Numbered from the stretch's first letter, positions 34,008 through 46,745 are shown. The stretch: DNA of 64,000 nucleotides from Rhynchosporium graminicola (GCA_900074885.1 FJUW01000025.1:695118-759117); one strand, 5' to 3'. The notes: generated by a model from the sequence alone, not told the origin. Program-made: numbers and translations.

Positions 34008-37000
34008 ATGTGCGATTCAGAGGCCTCCTCTCCAGATATACCTGAGGATGGGCCGCATCAGCCGTCTGGTTCATCTTTGGACTTGGGTACTGGTGAACCA
34101 GTCCCGATCAACACACCATCCGAGAGCGATGTCGAAATGATGCCTACTCAGCCCGAACCACACATCAAGAAGGAGATCTATGCAACACCTAGCAGAGTCT
34201 CAATTGGACCTTCAGTAACGATCGATCTCACAAAAGATTCCGACGAGACATCTTGCTGTATCGACCTCACAGAAAGTAGCGATGAGAATGATCCTGCAAT
34301 TCTGACCTCATCAGAGGTTTATGATCCTAAGCCCATCAAAGAGGAGTCCTCCCCGCCCTCAGAGAAGAAGAAAAGGAAACGTATGCATGAAGGTGCCTCG
34401 ACAAACAGACACGGTGAAGATGACGTCGACCATACAGAACAGAGCGTTGAAGATGATGAAGAAGTCTCGACCCCTTCAGACATCACGGGCCGTAAGGCTG
34501 TTGATAGGTTGTCTTCACAGAATGAAATTTAGTCATGATTTTGACTTGCCAAACATAAAAAACGATGCTTTAGATCGTAAATATATCGACCCCACAGAGT
34601 GCGGCGATGATTACGGCGATGATTACAGCGGTGCAGATGACGATGAATTCCCGGCCCCTTCAGAGATTGTTAATCGGGAGGTCATCAAAGAAGAGCCACC
34701 AAGCCCACCAGAAATTCAATCGTTACTGATACCTAAAGACGATTCGGGCAATGTAGATTACAGCCTCTTTCTTGATAAGGGCACAACTACGCTGTGACGG
34801 AGGATGAAGACGAATATTCGGACATACAGGAAAGCCTGGCAATGCAAAATTCGAAGAAGAGAAAGCAACGTGCACCTAGGGCCAGGACTGCACGAGAATA
34901 TCACCAAGCTCCCAAGGACAAATTATCAATCACACAACGTCGCAGCAACATCTGGAAGAAGCAGCGTCTCGATAAGATCGAAGAGGCTACGAAGAAACAC
35001 ATCGCATCGAAGAAGCATACGAAGATTCCCAGAGCTCATGCAAAGGATTTTGATGCCGGGCATTTTTTCGATGACCTTCTCGGAAGTGGAGACCCCACAA
35101 GTGGTGATGACCTTGACGATGGTCTTCAGTTGCGTGGCAATACAAGAGATGGAGTTTGGAAAGATCTTCAGGCTAAGTACCCCCACACTCACACAAAAGA
35201 AATGAAGGCAGAAAACAGTAAACTGGTTAGAGAAGCTGCTACTTTGTGATACAAAAAAGTGAAAAGAATGAAGCATGGGTGGCTTCTGCGAGGGATGAAG
35301 AGTTGTGAGTTACTTCTATACATTTGCCTTGACAAGTTCTTGCGCACTAAATCAGATTTCATAGTATTGCGAAACCACCAACTGTCATGTGTGGCATGGA
35401 TGGTCAAGCGTCAAGCGAGAGTGTGCGTCGGAGAAACCGAATGGCGGGATGGTTGCCGATGTTATGGTGTGTCAGAGCATTCCAAAATTCGAGAGTGATT
35501 TGGCAGGCTAATCAGATCTGGCGCAGGGTCTGGGAAAAACGGTACAGTGCCTGGGAGTAGGTCAGGTTCCAGCTCCTTCATGATTTGCGTACTGATGGCG
35601 CAGCTTATTGTTGCCAATCCCCAGATACCAGACCTCGCAATAACCAAGGCTACCCTTTGGATTGCCCCCGCAAGTCTGGTAAGATCATATCTAGTATCAC
35701 ACTTGCATGGTATTGCTGACAACATATCCTAGAAAGGTCAGACTTGGCTAGAGCTCAATAAGCATACCTCAGATCTCGGCGATACCTCCATGGTATACGA
35801 AAGCAAACGTATGGATAATTCAATGTCGAGAATGAGCAAGTCTGACGTAGTCATCACGACTTACGGAGAATTGGTCAAGAGCCTTCCGCAGCCAGATCCT
35901 GATACTATCAGGCGTTGGAAGAAAGAAAATTAAGATATCGGAGACATGACTCTCCAGTGGACAAAGGAAAACATGGAGGGCGCTGGCATGCTTCATCAAG
36001 TTCAATGGTATAGAGTAAGTCGAAATGGGCAGTAATACTAGCAATACACTGACTCATTCCTTGAAGATTATCATCGATGAATGTGTAAGTTAGCTGAGTC
36101 ACTTGGGTACCGCAAAACGCTTATCATCAGAAGCATCATATCAAGAATCCTGAGACTCGATTGTTTCGAGCCGCTCTGTTCCTCACTGGAGAATGTCGAT
36201 GGCTTCTCAGCGGAGTAAGTTTCCAAGCAACAATATCGAGAAAAATCCAACAGACTCAACAGACGCCTGTCATGAATCGCTACGAAGGTAACCAACCCAT
36301 TTTGTATACCATGAATACCCTAGAGGCTGATTTTATAGAATTTCATCCCATGTTACGCTTTGTGGAAGAACCGTTCACCAAAGATCTTTCCCTTCAACAG
36401 TCAGTACCAGAGATAATTTTCAGTAACTATTGCGTACTGAACTTGAACAGTTTCAGAGAAGATATTGCGATGTTTCCGATGTACGTACTCTTCGAATGTC
36501 TCAATTTGAAAATGTATTTGCTGACGTTCAAATAGATTGGAAGCTGCCGTGCATTGACCATCGTGTTGACCGGGATCATCTTGCGGTCTCCAAAATCTGT
36601 ACCTTACCGAATCGTCTAACTTTCCCAATAGTCGAACACTCAAGGAAAAGATTTTGGGTTTCCCGATCATCAAGCTTAAGCCCACCCATCGAGAGATACG
36701 CGAAGTAAAACGTTATCTTCCAGAGAGACTACTTTACAGGATCATCCATGACAGATTTCGAGAGCTACTGAATCAAAGCTTCGAGGATGGTGATGAGCAG
36801 AAGCATTTAAACTCCCCGTTAGCACAGCTGACACGTCTGAGACAGTAGGTATTGCCCTTGACGCTTGACCGCAGCTATCACTGACTCTACCAGATTGATT
36901 GCGAGTCCTGATCTCATTGCTCGGCAAATAATGGTCTGTGTGGACCTTTCTTGCTGTGTTCTCTACTCACCGTATCTAGGTTGTTTTGGGTTCGAAGGGA

Positions 37001-38448
37001 ATGAGAGCATTCATGAAAAAGCTGAAAGACACCAGATTTGCGGCGAAAGCAAAACCCCAACGTCGTATCCTTGAAGCACGTAAGCATAATCCTAACAATC
37101 CCTTTCTCTAATGGGCAATCTCTCATGATAATTACCGTGGATCAGGATTGAAAAGATGGCTAGTCGCGAAAAAGGCAGATGCATACCAAGCAGTCACAGA
37201 AGAAGATATATGTGCGGTATGCAAGCAGCCCGATGAGCATTTGTTCGTTCTGAAAAAATGTGGCTGCATACTTTGTGGAGGATGCATTGGTAATAATCAC
37301 GATTTTGACGTCCATGACAATGGTGATGAGGTCAGTTCTCATAATTTCCCATATTTCATTAGCTCCGTGCTAATATCATAAAGCGTGGCCAATGTCCCAG
37401 CTGCCAAAGATCTTATATCGTGGGATCCGGCATCAGGCAACACGCATCGATCGAGGTCCCTAATAAGGATAAGTCGAAACATAAAGCCCGTAGGGAAGTA
37501 CGGAAAGGGAAAGATGCCAGAGGTTTTCGTCCAACATTGTCTCCCGAACAGAAATGGCCTCTGGAGTGGCTGAAAGACTATGACGAGGACAGTGATGAGG
37601 AGGTACTGGCAACTGCTAAGTCGCGAGGAACCGTCCTGCAAACCAAAGTATGGCTCAAAGAGGCCCCGCTGGACAAGATCGTTGTCTTCACACAGTTTAG
37701 ATTCTTTGCAATCTTGGTTGGAATTATGCTGGAGTTGAAGAAAGTGAAGTTCATTTATTATACCGTGAGTCACTTCTCAAACAATATTGTTGACAGCGGA
37801 ATACTAATTCTAGATCAGGGAGATATGCCCAATACTGACAGAAGCGACGCTGTAAAACATGTGGAAGGAGATCCTACTATTCAGGTCATGATTGCCGGCC
37901 TAAAATGTGGAGGAACGGGTCTAAATTTTCAGTTCGCGAATCGAGGAATCATAACGTGAGTGCTTACAAATGTCTGTTGTAAACTACCAACTAATAAATA
38001 CAGCGACATCTGGTGGAATACGTGCATGTAAGTAATCATAAACAATATATGATATGTACGATACTGATACTGTTTCAGTGATGAACAAGCACTCGGCCGA
38101 TTTCAAAGGTTAGGACAACTGAAACGCGTACACTTCGTGAGAATTGTTGTTACCAGGACAGTGGATAGCAAACTCATCAAATGTGAGATTCGGAATCCTT
38201 ACCCATGGCTTTGGATTCTGCTGACTTGCGGTGAAGTACAAGATAAGAAGAAGAAAAACATCGCGAACGTTATTCAGGACCATGACCTTGATGAGGCCGA
38301 GCTTGCAGATGTTCTAGGATACTTGGATGGAGGTATGGAGAGCTTCTAAGCCATCTTCCGGCAACACTAACATCCTTTAGACTTGGACGAGGAGCCTGAT
38401 ACCAGCGACGATGAAGGCGATGACGTCTATGGCGACGATGGATTTTGA
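34008..38448 (+). pseudogene. Decayed SNF2/RING helicase, Uls1 (SUMO-targeted translocase) type
   Basis: Reading through many short introns recovers, in order: two SUMO-interaction-like motifs (IDLTKDSDE and IDLTESSDE, about 34220-34290), an acidic/basic linker, SNF2 motif I (NGGMVADVMGLGKTVQCLG, about 35440-35560 across an intron), LWIAPASLV, TTYGEL, a DEAH-box equivalent reading IIIDEC, LLSGTPVMN, a C3HC4 RING (ICAVCKQPDEHLF, CGCILCGGC, then RGQCPSCQ near 37385), and the helicase C motifs (KIVVFTQFRFF, MIAGLKCGGTGLNF, EQALGRFQRLGQ). The end is DDVYGDDGF. Lesions: an in-frame TAA at 35931, frame changes near 34530, 34785 and 35430 that I cannot repair with introns, and Cys for Ala/Glu in motif II. 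Intact relatives remodel or evict SUMOylated proteins and act in DNA repair. I judge this a recent pseudogene. Confidence 0.65.
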
Positions 38449-39795
38449 ATATCATCAGATGCGCTTTCCGCTATCGATAGCTGAGTGGAAGAGGTACGTC
38501 GCATATTTCTTTTGGGCTGGGCTGCTTCTTTGCGGGCAAAATTATACATGCAGACTCTGTTCATTACGCCAAAGATTTCTCTGGAGTTTCTTCCGATACA
38601 CTTATAAGCATGGACTAAACTTGCCTGTTTTCGTAGGCATACTGCGCTGTTTTCTGCAACTGATTCCTCAGTTTTCACCAACCAAACATCCTTAGACCAG
38701 GATCGTAACCGGCACTCTTTTCATGATCCTTTGCGATCACTCAGCAAAATAAACAAGAAGCGACATCCCGGGGAAGCGACTGCTTGTCTGAGGGCGTTGA
38801 CATTTCGTTCAAGTCTCTGCAGTCAACCCCTAAATGGAGCGCTGAGAAGCTGCAAATCATAGCTCATTTCCCGTCGAGAATATCCCGAGGATAAATTTCA
38901 GACGAGCCTGGCTTTCGACATCATGAAATATAATTTTAGCATAGCGAGCCGTCCCTAGGAGAGGATCAATAAATTTCCAATTCATTTTGATTTCAGAAAT
39001 AAATGCCTGCCTGGTGGTCTGTTACCTTGCGAAAGTTGAGTAACCGATATGTGCTCACGACAAATTGGAGCACCACATTACATCAGTACATCCGAGGGTG
39101 GTCCGAATTGTGTCTGGTAGAGCGAGTCCAGACTTTGTTGACTTTCCTTGGAAAATCTTGGCACTATCTCGCTTAATCACATGCAGGAATGGATCAGTCA
39201 TTCTTGGTGCATTGCTAATAATCTATACAATATCATGGAAGAAAACCAATACGGCGTACGTGTTGGTGTTATTACTGCCCTTGATACGTTTTAAACGGCA
39301 CGGGGTTTCTATTAGAATAGGAAAGGGAGTGGTTCTGCTACCTTGGCATTGTCGGGCATCGGGCCGCATAAATGTGCAACATAGAGGCAGGAAATTCGTA
39401 GTTTCAGTACTTAGATGGAGTACACCTCCCAGGCAGATGTCTGCGCTATCAATGCGCTCTTTTCTCAACCCAAATCCTCGGTATTCTAGACAATCAGCCG
39501 CGCAAGACAAGAGCGGAAACCTTCACTACTGAAATGCCTTCCGGCGCAGGTTGCCCATTGCGCTATCTTCCCGTCTGCTCAACAGCATGACTTTCAAAAA
39601 AAGGAAAGACCATCCCGCGGGTAGACTTTGACCAATGCCTGTACTTCTCCTGTGACCCAACGCGTCGTCAATGCGACAAATGCACTCTACACCGACCGAG
39701 ACATCGCTCATCAGAGAGATGCTGATGGAACAGATCGGTCTCGCATAGTGGATGGTCCGTTGTTTAATTGCTTCAACTCGAATACCAGGAGCTTG
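38449..39795. other. Stretch without a supported gene
   Basis: 1.35 kb between the helicase remnant and the copper-fist gene's 3' end. Open frames (the longest 155 codons at 39065-39532) show no recognisable content. Confidence 0.4.
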
Positions 39796-40716
39796 CTACC
39801 GCATCGACCGCCAAGAAGGTTCCTGTGTTGCCATGACATATTGCGATCGGTATTCCGGGGGGTGGGCGTCCTGCTGCGACTGTGAATTTGGACTCCGTCC
39901 CATGTACGCATCTTCGACTCTACGAGAGTAATTGAGCGGCTGTAGTGGTTCCTCATATATAATTTGATGACCACCAGGACCAGATGGGTAGTTCATGTAG
40001 GCTCCTTGACCTGAGCCCAGTAGCTGGTATTGGTGAGGGTTGGGAAGTATGTATTGCATTGGCTGGCTGTTGACATCTGACTGCCCAGGCGGCGAAAGAG
40101 GATCAAGTCGCTCTTTTCTCGTGGAGTCAGTCAGGATTTCATCTTGCGGCTGTTCTGGTTGTGATACTGCAGAAATGGACGCGAGTTTTGATGAGGCTTC
40201 GTCCACAGGGGATGCTGGTGGAGTAAAAGTCTTCCTCTTAGATCGTTTTGTGACCTTTGACTGGCTTTTAGTCCGGGGTTTGGGCCTTCTGATGCTGGCG
40301 TAAGACCCTACGGGCATCGGTGGAGTAGTGACAACGAAGTTCGAATTGTTCTCCATTCCGAATGTTCCAGCAGAAGCATCAGAGAGTACTTGAATTTGAT
40401 CAGCCATTAGAATTTAAGGTAGATAGCAAGACATGAACACACTGTCATTCATCGCAATAACCTCAGCCACTCTACCACACTGACAAGTGTTGAGATTGTG
40501 ACCGCAGGTCTCTAGCGGACGGCCAGGCTTTCGAACCTCGATCAAGATTCTGTCCGTGTGTGCACAGGAACTTGCACGATGACCACGAATACATGGCTCG
40601 CTGTTAGAAGTTAGTATGTGGGAGGTAGTAGGAAGAGTCCGATCGATATAACAGGCTTCTTTTGAGGAAATGAAGATGTTGTACCAGGAGTACTTGCAAC
40701 CATTGATGAGAGGCAT
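39796..40716 (-). CDS. Copper-fist transcription factor
   Basis: Three exons: 40716-40685, 40600-40443 and 40388-39796 (260 residues). The N-terminus is a copper-fist DNA-binding domain: MPLINGCKYSCEPCIRGHR, with Cys11, Cys14, Cys23 and His25 in the exact canonical spacing, then a KPGRP minor-groove motif and a closing TCQCG. Exon 1 ends TG at 40685 and exon 2 begins C at 40600, giving SCEPC; this junction alone creates the conserved Cys pair. Copper-fist proteins (Ace1, Mac1, Cuf1, GRISEA) sense copper and switch genes for uptake or detoxification. The rest is Ser/Pro/Gln-rich with a basic PKPRTKSQSKVTKRSKRK. No Cys-rich activation cluster (REP-type) is seen, so direction of copper response cannot be told. 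The exon 2/3 junction (donor GTGTGT, acceptor TTCAAG) is less certain. A Ctr copper transporter lies 3.3 kb away. Confidence 0.83.
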
Positions 40717-41961
40717 GTCGAACGAAAAGTGGCGAGCTAGTGGTTCAACTGTTCAAGCTTTGACAATCCTGTTGAAAACAATGTCGAAGACTCCCGAGGC
40801 GCAGAGAAAGATGGTTCTGAAGACAATTATTGGAGTTATCAGATCTGGTAAGGCTGGCTTGGCTGTCTGTAGTTCATTCGAATAGTTGGATCAAGCCACC
40901 ATAAACGGCCGCACCTTTATACATTCGTTACCGTTACCCAATCAACATTAGTACTGCAATAGAAAGTTGAGGTTTCTGCCAAGCTTCAAGAGCAAGTTTC
41001 CAGCCACCCCCAAGGAAATCTGCTCATAGAGGGGTTACATCGTGATTTGTGAGGCGAGGTTGGCTCCACTGCGCTGATTTGAGCTGGTTTTGATATCGCG
41101 ACCCAACATCCGAAAATATCCTCGTACACATTGGCGGGTAGAAGAAGGATTGTTACAAACCTAGATTAAATGATATATTTATTTCGTTGTTGTTGTTGTT
41201 GGCTCGCTCGTATTGGTCCAATAGGGAAGATTCCATAATTCCACTTAGGTCAGCAATTTCAACATGCATGCTTGAAAGTCGTCCCACGCGCAGGTCAAAA
41301 TGCCATGCATGATCCTCAGAACACCCATTCTCGGATAGAGCATCCCCATGTCTCCAGATGGCACAACAGTGGGGGAGCATTGCCTTGTATCCCTTTGAAG
41401 TCTCATTTCAAGTGATTGAAGCCTTCTTAAGCCACAAATCTCTGAACGCAACTCACGTAGAACAACCTGTCAGAGAACCAGAACAATCCGAAGTGTAACT
41501 AACATGCAGATAGACGGAAATTTACACAGCTAACATGGTCATCTCGAAGGAAGCCTGGGAGATTCGATATGGTGTTCGAGTGCTTATTTATGTCCGCCAC
41601 GCCACACCTCCCATTAGCATTCATAGCCAAGGCAGCTCTGGCATTCAGGACGAGAAGAGAGGGGTCCTAGTCCTACAGTGCGTTCGATACCATGAGATAA
41701 AACTTTGTTCAGAATCCGAATAACGCAAGAACTGTTGACCGCTCAAGCAGATTATCCAGAAAGGCGCCACGCGACAGTGCAAGGACAAAATCTGTCCACT
41801 TGTTCCTGACGCTCAAGCATCTCAGCAAAGTTCTGGTGTAAAGACGCAAATAGTAAGGCTAGCGACCCCCAGGTTGGAGTCGGAGAATCGGAAAGGGATG
41901 TCTAAACTTTGATAGGAAAGGAAAGTTGCTTGACATGCTACACGAGTGTACATACTCATGG
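40717..41961. other. Stretch without a supported gene
   Basis: Begins with the promoter of the copper-fist gene. A (GTT)n-type run lies near 41188-41201. No protein or RNA gene recognised. Confidence 0.4.
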
Positions 41962-42748
41962 GATCTGTTACCTCCGAGTTAGGGATATCTCCCATAGGTC
42001 AACCGTACCTCCTATTAGCTAATTCTTTCTCCGATTCGTATATCAGAGGAAGTAGGAATATTCGGTCTGAAATCTAGTACTATAGCGCCACTGCTGTTGC
42101 TTTCTATACTTTTATACGTAAGATAAATCAATCTAATATCAATTATCAATTATCAATTATCAATTATCAGATATTGATAACTATTATTTACACTCCATAG
42201 CCGTAATCGCATAACTACACTTGTAATCATAGCATTATCATTAGAGTAGCTTGCTAGGAGGCTAGGCTTACGCGACTACCTGTAAAGTGATACATCGTTA
42301 GGAAGCTCTAAAGATAGGAGCAAATAGATAAGATTAAATAAGGCAAACCTAAATTACAATATCTTTCTACGACTTGTGAGGAATTTAATATATAGAGGCA
42401 TTCCGGCGTCTAGAAGTCAAAATCTCGCAATCTTAGTCCCAGAAGGATTTTTCCTCTATACTTTGACACTGTTACAAATCTTGATACTACTTACTTTATG
42501 TTATACTCTAAGCAAGATCCAAATTCTATTCTCCTTTTCGCAAACTAGCCTATATCAATTACATTATTATCACTCGAAGTTTTACTGAAATTAGTAGTCG
42601 TTCTAAACTTTTAAAGTGGTGAAATTTCTATATATCACATAAGACCATCCCTCAACTGGAGCCTCCGATTCGTTTTAACCGAAACCACTGGCCAATAGGA
42701 GCTCCTATTAGCCAATGGGAGATATCCCTGAATCGGAGGTAACAGATC
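41962..42748. mobile_element. Small non-autonomous element with inverted termini
   Basis: The left end GATCTGTTACCTCCGAGTTA reappears inverted at the right end (about 42700-42748) as GATCTGTTACCTCCGATTCA, and the match continues through GGGATATCTCCCAT and CTCCTATTAGC-like blocks for roughly 60 bp with mismatches. The interior is AT-rich and non-coding and includes a heptanucleotide tandem repeat at 42137-42170. At 787 bp with no coding capacity it fits a MITE-like DNA element. I could not define a target duplication, so the class is open. Confidence 0.5.
42137..42170. repeat. Tandem heptanucleotide repeat (ATCAATT)n
   Basis: Four to five consecutive copies of ATCAATT, inside the small element. 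Confidence 0.75.
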
Positions 42749-43976
42749 AGATGTAAAGGATTTCTGGAGGCGTCAATTGATTCGCGTAGAGGTGTGTTCG
42801 TAGTGTTGGATTTGAGTTGAAATGTTGAACTTCAATTTCTTACTGAAGAGCATTTCTGGTGGAGTCTGAGAACTCATATGAGAGAACAGGATAAGAATCA
42901 TCAGCAAAGGAGTGGCCTCCAGAATTTCTAGAAAGATCGTGAGATATGTTGGCATTTTCAGACAGGTAGCAGGGAGAAAAAGTCTTTATTCTGCATAGCA
43001 GAACTCTGAAGACTGTAGTTGACCTGATAGGACTAAGGCTCGTCAGTCATACTTGACTTACAAAGGAGTACTCGTGTGAAGTACAACACACCTTACAGAC
43101 ATCTGAAGGACTTAATACTGTGATTGTAGCTTGAGACTTGAGACGAAGCTGAGACTATATTCATACCAAAACTATGGATTGTAGTTTCCAGAATGTTCCA
43201 ATATTTCAAGGACCATCTAGCTTGGAGTAATCCAATAAAACGAGATACATGGTAACAAAGTGCGGAGAACATTTGAGCATATTGTCGGTCGTGCATCGAT
43301 ATCTTGGATACGGAAGAAATGATACATCCGTGATTGCTTTATTGAAGATTCATGCATAGGGTTACCTGGAAGATGTTCTAGTTTGTCCAGCAATTACTTG
43401 CCCTGACGACAACAACTTACACCTGTGTCGTTATGGCCAACATTTATCACTGAAGCTATTCACAAAAAGCTTACGAAGTTACAAGGCACTCTTTATTCGT
43501 TCCTCCCCGTCCTGTAATGTTATCCTAGTGGGTCTGCAATAATAGAAATAATCGAGACTTATTTATATCGACGTACGGTTTGAGATATGCCTAGGGGACT
43601 TAGAAAGCGCTAATCCTTCAACCTACCCTTTCGCAAATACAGAATTCTCCACAGAGATCATATCACATTCATCGGCGAGTCAGTCGACTAGGTCTTCGGT
43701 TACCTACCTAGGTCGCTTGGCTCCCTTGCAGGAAGTCTGTATCTCGCTTCAAAGCTCCCTTCTCACAATGTGCTCCGCCTATCAAGCGCGGGGGTTTGAG
43801 CTCTTTTGAGGCTGACCTTCGTGGTCAACAGCACATGCTAACGGTTCGATCGAGTAAACATACTCCAAAGATCACTTATATTCAACAGAGGCGCCATCTG
43901 AGTTGCTTTATCCTCCTTTAACAGGTAGATGCTTGCTTAGCTAAGTTTACTCTTGAACTCCATAACTCACTTCAAG
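42749..43976. promoter_or_regulatory. Upstream region of the Ctr copper transporter gene
   Basis: No supported gene in 1.2 kb. The 400 bp before the start (43577-43976) is C/T-rich and promoter-like. One sequence at 43828-43836 fits the loose fission-yeast copper element DDDHGCTGD on the minus strand, but this pattern is expected by chance about once in such a span. Confidence 0.4.
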
Positions 43977-44702
43977 ATGGAGATGGGCATGGTGATGCCT
44001 GTGATTCCACTTGTTGCTTCGTCCACTACGAGTTCAGTAGCTCAAGCAACACCCGTTGCAGTTCAACATACTCTTACGACAAGCATGGGGATGACGATGG
44101 GAGATTCAGGTGGCTGCAAACTATCTGTGAGTGGCCATTTCTTCCGTGCCTGTTTTAAAGCATGAACATATGTGTCTCACCGATGCTGACAACTCCAGAT
44201 GCTCCTCAACTGGCACACGATAGATGCATGCTTCCTCTCCTCCATTTTTCACATCCGATCCTCCTTCACCTTCTTCCTCGCCTGTGTTGGCGCCTTTCTC
44301 CTCGTCATTTGCCTCGAATTCCTGCGTCGCTCGCAGAGAGAATTTGACCGATATCTGCGGAAGAGGAGCGAATTCCTCCAAACGAAGACATATGCCTTAC
44401 CCGAGGAAGCAGAAGAAAAGCTTTTGGAAACGAGGCTTGATGTAAAGCAAAGAAGGCAAAAGATTGCGCTGGTGATCTCGGAGCAGTTGATGAGAGGCTT
44501 GATTCATGTTCTTCAGTTTTCTGTTAGTTATTGTATCATGCTCCTGTTCATGTACAGCAATGGTATGCTTTCCGGAAGTGTCGAATGGATGCGTTGCTGA
44601 CATCGCGCAGGGTATATCATAATATCTATTCTTCTCGGAGCATTGGTGGGCTTTGCTCTGTTCACTCGGGATACTTCGTACTCATTCCAGGATACCAAGT
44701 AA
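43977..44702 (+). CDS. Ctr-family high-affinity copper transporter
   Basis: Three exons: 43977-44126, 44199-44562 and 44611-44702 (201 residues). Ctr proteins form trimers that pass Cu(I) across the membrane. The N-terminal domain carries extracellular Met motifs (MEMGMVM and MGMTMGD) followed by CKLSMLLNWHTIDACFLS leading into helix 1. Helix 2 holds the essential MxxxM as MLLFM (Met164 and Met168) and helix 3 the trimer-packing GxxxG as GALVG (Gly181-Gly185). The loop between helices 1 and 2 is charged (about residues 90-145). The C-terminus is very short (SFQDTK) and lacks the Cys-rich tail of some relatives. An additional GT...AG option at the end gives the same final residue. Likely regulated by copper through the nearby copper-fist factor. 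Confidence 0.92.
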
Positions 44703-45093
44703 GACATCCATACTCCTGACGACCCAATGTGTACTGACAACAGGTAGTGTAAATGATGAGATGGAACAGTCCTGCTGTTAGAGGAGCCGTGTAATTACTC
44801 CAGGACGCGAACGACATACGAAATGATAAAAAGTTGATGGCGTAACAATTGGACGATTGGTTGATTGTTAAACATTGACCCGTTTTGTTCGTCCATAATC
44901 TGTCTGAAGACCGGGAATCTCCAGAGTTATGTACATGGGCAATGCTCCGTTGAACCCTGTTGCAACGAGCGGCACACATGACCTGTCCTTCGTACGGCAC
45001 ATGACCGAGGTTTACACGCCTTCTTTGCCCCCAACCCTGACGTTAAATTCATAAATCGTAGAAGTTTGGTTCAAGAAGCTCTGAATCTTGGGT
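44703..45093. other. Convergent 3' region between CTR and TMA46
   Basis: 391 bp between two stop codons; nothing else recognised. Confidence 0.5.
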
Positions 45094-46260
45094 TCAGGAC
45101 CCTTCCCCATTTACAGATCCACTGACCTTGGCCTCTATGTCAGGCTCGACATTTTCCACAGCAGCACCGTCGCCGTTTGTATTGGGAACCTGTCCACCAT
45201 ATTTGGCTATCCGTTCGGCTTCTTTCCTTTCTTTCAATGCCTCAGTCTCCTTTCTCAACTTTTCCATATTCCAGGCATCATCCTCTCCATCATCGTCGTC
45301 CCCTTCGGATTCCTCACCACCACTTGCTTCCCAGTCACCCTTTTCAAACATTGCACGTCCAGTAGCTTCCTTGGCTATTTGTGCTTCAGCTTCAGCTGCC
45401 TTCTTGTCCAGGCGTTCTCTCTTCCATTTTGCAAAAGATTCTGGAGTGACAGGTGTAAGAGTTCCAGAAAGCTTATGCCGCTCGGATTCCAGGAAGTCTT
45501 CGAGTGTCAGAGTTTTGAGCGGCGACTTATCCATGAGAGCTTTCTCCGCAGCACGCTGCTCTTTCGTTTTGAGTACGAATCTATTACAATTAGTAGAGTA
45601 ACAACAAAATCAAGAAAAAGATACGGACCCGGGTGGCAGTTTGTGCTGGTACATGCATGTATCCCCTCCATTCGGACACGTCCAGAACCAGCCATATTTG
45701 CCTTCTTCTACTGCATCGACGAAAAACTTGCAAACTTTGTCGGTAGTTGTTTTCTGATTACCCTTCTTAGACAAGACCACCTGTCGTAGCTTCTCTTCGT
45801 CCCAATCTTCCGAAGTCTCTTTCTTTCTCACCTCTTCTTCGCCCTCCCGAGTATCCTGGTATAAATCTTTTTTCTCACCTTTCCGTTCAACGTTTAGGTC
45901 GTGTGAGAACTTGCACTTCCTGCCCTTCTCACAATGGCCCTTTTTGTAGAACTGGCAAAGTACTGTCTTTGGATCTACACCAAAGGCAACCTTTTGGACC
46001 TGAATTGGTTTGAAGAGTTCCATCTCCTCCTTCTTCATCTTCTCAAGTGCAGCCTTCTCGCGTTCCTTTTCGGCCTTCTCCGCAGCTTTCTTCTTTTCTT
46101 CGGGCGTTCCACCGGCCTTCGCAGACTGTGTCATCCGCTCGATCTCTTTTTGCTTTTGGGCGCCTTTCTTGTTCTTCATTCCAAAAGTTCTGTCCTCGAC
46201 CAACTTCGTCGCAGAAGGCTTCTTGCCCCCACCCGCCTTCTCGATCTTCTTCGGAGGCAT
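45094..46260 (-). CDS. TMA46: CCCH zinc-finger protein Tma46 (ZC3H15/DFRP1)
   Basis: Two exons, 46260-45629 and 45580-45094 (372 residues). Tma46/DFRP1 is the ribosome-associated partner that stabilises the GTPase Rbg1/DRG1. The start MPPKKIEKAGGGKKPSATK and the Lys/Glu-rich helix are typical. Two CCCH fingers are present: CQFYKKGHCEKGRKCKFSH and a longer second one opening CKFFVDAVEEGKYGWFWTC and closing CMYQH. The C-terminal DFRP region reads TLTLEDFLESERHKL, TPVTPESFAKWKRERLDKK and ATGRAMFEKGDW. The intron donor is GTCCGT, unusual, but joining at GG|A restores LPPGFVLKTKEQRAAEKA, the expected text. Divergent from OST4. Confidence 0.92.
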
Positions 46261-46745
46261 TTCGTGAGTGTATTCGGGTACTGATTATGAGTTTGATAGG
46301 GGCGTCTTCCGATTTCAAGTGTTATACTACGTCGAGAGGACTAACATAAGGAGAAAGAACTGTGGTGAAGTTGCTAGCTGATCCAGGTATTGCATTGGAG
46401 TCAGAAAATGCAAAACGATCGAATGCGGGTGGGGGAGTCGCTAAATGGTGATGGAAGATGACGCTAGACAGGGGATCTCCATGAGGTACTTGCTGCTCAA
46501 CCTGGCCTCAAACTCATCGTCGTGCAATTCGATGCTCAGAAAACAGCTTCGCATTCAGCAATTGATGTAAGTGGCACACGTCTTTCCACAGCGTTAAGAA
46601 AGTCTGCCTTGTGTTCAGCTCCGATTGCTTTTGTATTCTGACTTTCTTCGCAGCTTCCAAGCACCTTGACGAAGCCATCGACTACGTGTCTCCTTTGCGC
46701 CCAGATCACCTACGAATTCCTCGTCGGAAACAGAACAGCTTCACA
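46261..46745. promoter_or_regulatory. Divergent promoter (TMA46 / OST4)
   Basis: 485 bp between divergent starts. The part before OST4 is C/T-rich, and a frame beginning at 46611 enters the OST4 frame upstream of its ATG; I regard that as 5' leader. Confidence 0.5.

Noticed and set aside
34501..34573. Intron to repair the first frame change in the helicase remnant
   Set aside because: No donor/acceptor pair of plausible length gives the right phase; the candidates are 25-41 nt or produce a stop.
43828..43836. Copper-signalling element upstream of CTR
   Set aside because: It matches the loose DDDHGCTGD pattern, but about one chance match is expected in this interval on both strands.
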